Shown: piece after piece, positions 59,762 to 64,000 of the stretch
How the letters are laid out: every line of letters begins with the position of its first letter
Position numbering within the stretch: position 1 is the stretch's first letter
From: Apium graveolens
Taxonomy: Eukaryota; Streptophyta; Magnoliopsida; Apiales; Apiaceae
DNA: 64,000 nt
NCBI RefSeq assembly: GCF_009905375.1
Contig: NC_133657.1
Span: 46,798,192-46,862,191, forward strand
Direction: 5' to 3'
The notes under the pieces: model-generated
Databases searched by the model: none
Told to the model about the DNA's origin: nothing
What the model saw: the letters and a program-made list of their open reading frames with translations, nothing else
Made by a program: the position numbers and the translations under genes

Positions 59762-62700
59762 TGTAACATCCCCAAATTCGGGGTCAGGATTGGGTGTCAC
59801 CAAACAACTTTAAACAATATAAACCTGTATATTAAAATAATATATACATGTTACCTCTCAATTCCAGATCATTTACAAGTTATGGTATAAAACAAGAATC
59901 TAACTTTCTAAAATTTATATCAACTAAATACAATTTTAGTACCACTTTACTAACTTGCTCGTCTTATTCATTCTGACATCTCCAACTTCTCGCAGCTGGG
60001 ATTTCTCCGATTTTACTATCTATTAAAAGCTATTCACTTTAATCCTCATTCGAAGCTGAAAGAATTTAGAATTCACAAAGCAAGAGTGAGCCAAAAATGC
60101 CCAACAAGTATCATAATAGGTTTCCAGGTATCATATCAAAGCAGTTCCTGGAAACAATCTTTAAATAGTTTCAAAAACATCTTTATTCATTTAAAATAGT
60201 TGAGCGAATAACACATCGGCCTTCTTTGGCCTTTAATCATAAATCACATTTCTTTGAGAAGAACTTCGAACAATTCTCTGATTCATCTCTTGAATCAAAT
60301 CTTGTTTTGTTTTGTAATCATAAACTTTTGATGAAGGAATGCCTTTAATGGTGATGAACAATAAATTAGACTGGACACAAAAACCAACATATGCACTATA
60401 ACCTGCTGATGAGTCAGGATCCGGTACGGATCTATACCCACCTGGATAGACCCAACAACATATCGGGTACCCAGGCACTATGGCCTAATAAATAAGGGTC
60501 CGGTCCATCCTCGGCCCTGATCGTAACCATCCAGTCCATAAAGTATTTTGATATCAAATCATTTTTGGTTAAAACGTCACGATTCGGGGTTCGCAAATAA
60601 CCCAGAATAATAGGTATTTGCTCAAGAGATCACCAATAACAATCATGAACAAGATCAAAAAGTACTTGCATAATTAAGAGTAATTACAGCGAAATATAAA
60701 CATTTAACTATTCTAAATTTAGAATAGGGAAGAAATACTTGCAGTTTATCACAAGAAAGTTTGAGAGTACTTGCCTCAATTGATCCGCTTCCTAACCTTT
60801 AATCACCATTCTCTACTCACGTCTACTCTGTATCTACTCGTCTCATTACTACACATAATCGGACTTTACTTTTACTATCATTGTCTGGCTTTGAATGCCT
60901 TGAGCTAGGTGTATCTATCATAAGAGGTACTATTTCAATTAACAAGACAAACTCAATCGACTTAACTATACGTCTCGACGTCAACCCGATCGTTTATACT
61001 CAATCATGGCATTGAAAACTGTAAACAGGTAGCATGCGGGTCACAATCACGTAATCATGTTATTCATATAACACGTGATCACATAATTAATGTAACACAT
61101 AAGTATAATCGTTGAAAAGGTAGAACTCGGAACTTCTAGAATTGAAATCAGGTCAAAAATAGTCTTAATCAATGAATAACCGACTCAGAATGACTCGTAA
61201 AACAAACGATCTTTTGATAAAAAAAGAATCTAGGTCTCAGAAGTATTTTTAATGAAAGCAGAATATTTATCTGAGTCTAGACGCGTTCGTTTCGTATTAA
61301 ACGGATGAACGGTCTATTTTTTACGAATGAAATACGAATAATTCAATTAATAATAGTATTAATTGAATATTCAATAATCTATAAATATTTTTAAAAGCTC
61401 GAAATAATTTCTAGGAATTATTTGGCTTAATTATAAATAATTATATTTTATTTAACTATTTATAAATAAAATTAATTGATTAAATGAATTAATCAATCAA
61501 TTAAATCCATAACTAATTAACTAAAATAAATTATAAATAATTAAATCAAATTTGAATTTTTGAAAATATTAAAAGAAAATGATTTTTGAAATTAAAATAA
61601 TTCAGTTAAATATTTAAAATAATTAACTAAATTAGTTTTTGAATTTAAACAAAAATTTTGAAAATAAAATAAGATTTTTGATTTATTTTAAATTTAAAAT
61701 TCTGTAAAATTCTGTACAAACAGAATTGAATTGGGGAATTAGGTTTTTAAAGATCGAAACCGGATTGTATTCGGGTTGGGAAATGGGTCATGGGTCGCCA
61801 AGAACACAAAGAATACTCAAGAGAATCAAACATTCATTTCTATATGATATTGAACTCAGAATTCGACATATAATATACCAAATCGATTAGAAAAACGTTA
61901 TCTATAACATGGTATCATCAAAACATAGGAATCATGAAGTTTTAGATTTTCCAGATAATTAAAAAATTAATTCGAATTATGAAAAGTAATCCGAATTTTG
62001 AAGTTGGTTATGCATTAAATATGATGAGTGTTTTGGAAAGGTGGTGACGAGAGTTTCGATTTGGTTACAAGAGCGTTTCAGACGGAGTCCGATAACACCT
62101 CCAAATTTCAGTTTGATTCTCAAGAACACGAAGAACCTTCAAGAACTTAATCCAAAAATCAAACAGCCTTTTGAGCATGTTATGGAACTCGAAATTCAAC
62201 ATATGATATATAAAATTGAATGGCATGAGATGTTGTACAACATACAATCATCAAATTATACAAACCATATCGTTTAAGAAAATTCATATTTTTATGGCAT
62301 GAGATGTTGTACAACATACAATCATCAAATTATACAAACCATATCGTTTAAGAAAATTCATATTTTTAGTAAATAATTCGAATTTTTATAAAAAAAATCA
62401 TAGAAAAATATCGATGAAATCTTGGACGTGATGGATGATTTAACTAGATTCTACGCAATGAGAGTTTCAATTTGACTACTTGTACATCGAAATCTGACTT
62501 TGGTAACACCTCCAAATCTTGGTTTGATCATGAAGAACGCAAAGAACACTCATCAGTTTCTCTCGATAATTATGAAATTTTACCGTGTAAAATGTTTTTC
62601 TTTACAATATAAAATATGGTAAATGCTATTTATATTTACGGAATATTAGGACCCGTTGGATCATATCTGATCCAAAAATAGATTACTTAGTCGCTAAGTA

Positions 62701-63272
62701 ACTACAAAAATGATATAATTTGATACAAGATTTGGATAACTATCAAATTTGGGCTTCTTATAAAACACCCTATGTGAAAATAAGGTAAAAATATCTCGTC
62801 TTTCAAGAATACGGGTTTTATTGATCTACCGAAATGACTATCGTATCGAAAATTTTGCGCCCAGGACTCGTACGGGTCAAACCGTATTCCGGATTGAAAA
62901 AGTCACAACACGGAAAATATTCAGAATAATCATATTGGGTTAGGAACGAGTTTTCAGAAGAGTTTCGGGTTGTAAAAATGCAAAAACGGTTGAAGTTGGA
63001 CGATTCTCGGTTTTATAAAATAATTTTATAATTTTTCAGAAATTAATTATTAATCCATAAATATTTATAAAATCATATAATAACCTAAAAATTACCAGAA
63101 GAATACCAAAATTGTCTATATTTTATTCTGGACAATTAAAAATTAAAATACCCCAATTTTATCATATATAAACATCCAAAAATCAATTCCAATTATCAAA
63201 TAATTCTCCAAAAATTCACATAACAATTATTTATTGATAAAAATAATTGCACGATATTTCCCGGATATTACT
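59762..63272 (-). mobile_element. Solo Tekay-like LTR with target duplication
   Basis: 3,511 bp, plus-strand reading TGTAACATCCCC to CCCGGATATTACT (the last base is A in relatives). Flanked by AAAAC at 59757-59761 and 63273-63277. Sequence order resembles the Tekay LTR (for example AACATATGATATATAAAATT and the CGGGTTTTATTGATCTACCG stretch, compare 13750-13770), but the identity is low. No internal domain: a product of LTR-LTR recombination. Confidence 0.88.
62220..62367. repeat. 74-bp tandem duplication in solo LTR
   Basis: 62220-62293 and 62294-62367 are identical by eye, both starting ATGGCATGAGATG. Confidence 0.93.
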
Positions 63273-64000
63273 AAAACCCAAGTACAAGGCTTCAAAGCAT
63301 AAAGGACTTATGACAAAGGATTTACCCCACGAATCGCTTATAAAGATTTATTACGAAAACGAATAAACGACCAAGCGAATACGCAAGTGAATAAATAAAA
63401 TGTATCAAGCCATGCAACTTCCCATTCAAGCCATACAAAATAATTGGTAAGAATATAACCAAGGATTGACAAAGAAGTAGTAACCAATTTAAGAACATAG
63501 TAACCTAGCTATGACAAATAGTAACATGAATAGTAGTTGTGGTACTTGGCTAGCAAACTAGCTTTGAAAATTAGCCAAGCTAGCAAGATATGATCAAGAT
63601 TTGCATATCTAAAGAATATATACACAAATAACATATCACTTATACAAGAAGCAACCAAGCAACCAAATTTTTTCTCTCTTCTCTCTCTCCCAAGCTTCAT
63701 TCGTCCCTTTCAAAGAAAAACAAGAACACAAATTCAAATTCCAAGATCTAGCTATGGATAAATGCTCCAATTAATTCCCAAGCTTCCTACATATCAAACT
63801 AAGGTAAGATAAAATTTTCAAAGCATTTCATTCAAGTTTGGATGGTTAAATAAATCCATGAAAGTGATGATGAATAGTGCCAAATAGTAACATTCTTGAT
63901 TTCTTGATTTTCATGGAAAGGGTTGGGTGTCTTGTCACCAATTTTGTTAGGATAACTAATAGTAGATAGCATTCCTAGCCGTTCAAGCACTACAAGAAAA
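63273..64000 (+). mobile_element. Long-LTR Gypsy LTR, right segment, continues off-window
   Basis: Resumes with CCCAAGTACAAGG after the AAAAC duplication. Similar in layout to 260-900 (a CT-rich run then AAACACAAATTC-like sequence and GGTAAGAT). No gene recognised. Confidence 0.65.

Overview
This is a plant nuclear window made entirely of nested LTR retrotransposons. I found no host gene, tRNA, rRNA or CRISPR array. The families present (Athila-like, Tekay-type chromovirus and Tat/Retand-like Gypsy elements, plus Copia elements with an extra 3' ORF) are plant-specific. LTRs of 3.4-4.1 kb and stacking several layers deep suggest a large, repeat-rich eudicot genome. An asterid such as an Apiaceae species is my guess from general impression only; the sequence does not prove it.

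Layout: 1-4273 is most of a long-LTR Gypsy LTR (+ orientation) that sits inside an Athila-like element. The Athila body runs 4274-11904: broken pol, a GC-palindrome block, a TATA box, an intact 389-aa envelope-position ORF, a 3' UTR and the 3' LTR. That Athila lies inside the left LTR of a minus-strand Tekay chromovirus (visible part 11905-23454). The Tekay abuts, with no gap, the extra ORF of a minus-strand Copia element (23455-29105 and 53626-56708), so it inserted there. The Copia element is split by a 24.5-kb minus-strand long-LTR Gypsy (29106-53625) flanked by the 5-bp duplication TGGGT. The right LTR of that Gypsy is split by a young plus-strand Tat/Retand-like element (39270-49651) flanked by GCAAG, and it also carries a 296-bp scrap of a third Copia family. 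The Copia element itself sits in the gag of an older Copia (56709 to about 59490). From 59494 to the end is a long-LTR Gypsy LTR interrupted by a complete solo LTR (59762-63272, duplication AAAAC).

Timing by eye: the Retand LTRs differ at 2 of 547 positions; the Tekay LTRs at roughly 30 positions in about 2.3 kb plus a 30-bp indel. Insertion order is fixed by which element interrupts which. Every pol is broken by at least one stop or frameshift. Two accessory ORFs remain open: the Athila envelope-position ORF (8133-9302) and a 164-aa ORF between the PBS and gag of the Tekay (19353-19847).

The least explained signals are: (i) a GC-rich palindrome block present twice in the Athila, each copy upstream of a TATA box; (ii) a CATCCGTTGAA-type motif, often in inverted pairs, scattered through the LTR, gag, pol and 3' region of one Copia element; (iii) a palindrome-rich 3' region with a 111-bp tandem array in the Retand; (iv) a long-LTR Gypsy with well-matched LTRs but a scrambled, dead interior, which implies mobilisation in trans.
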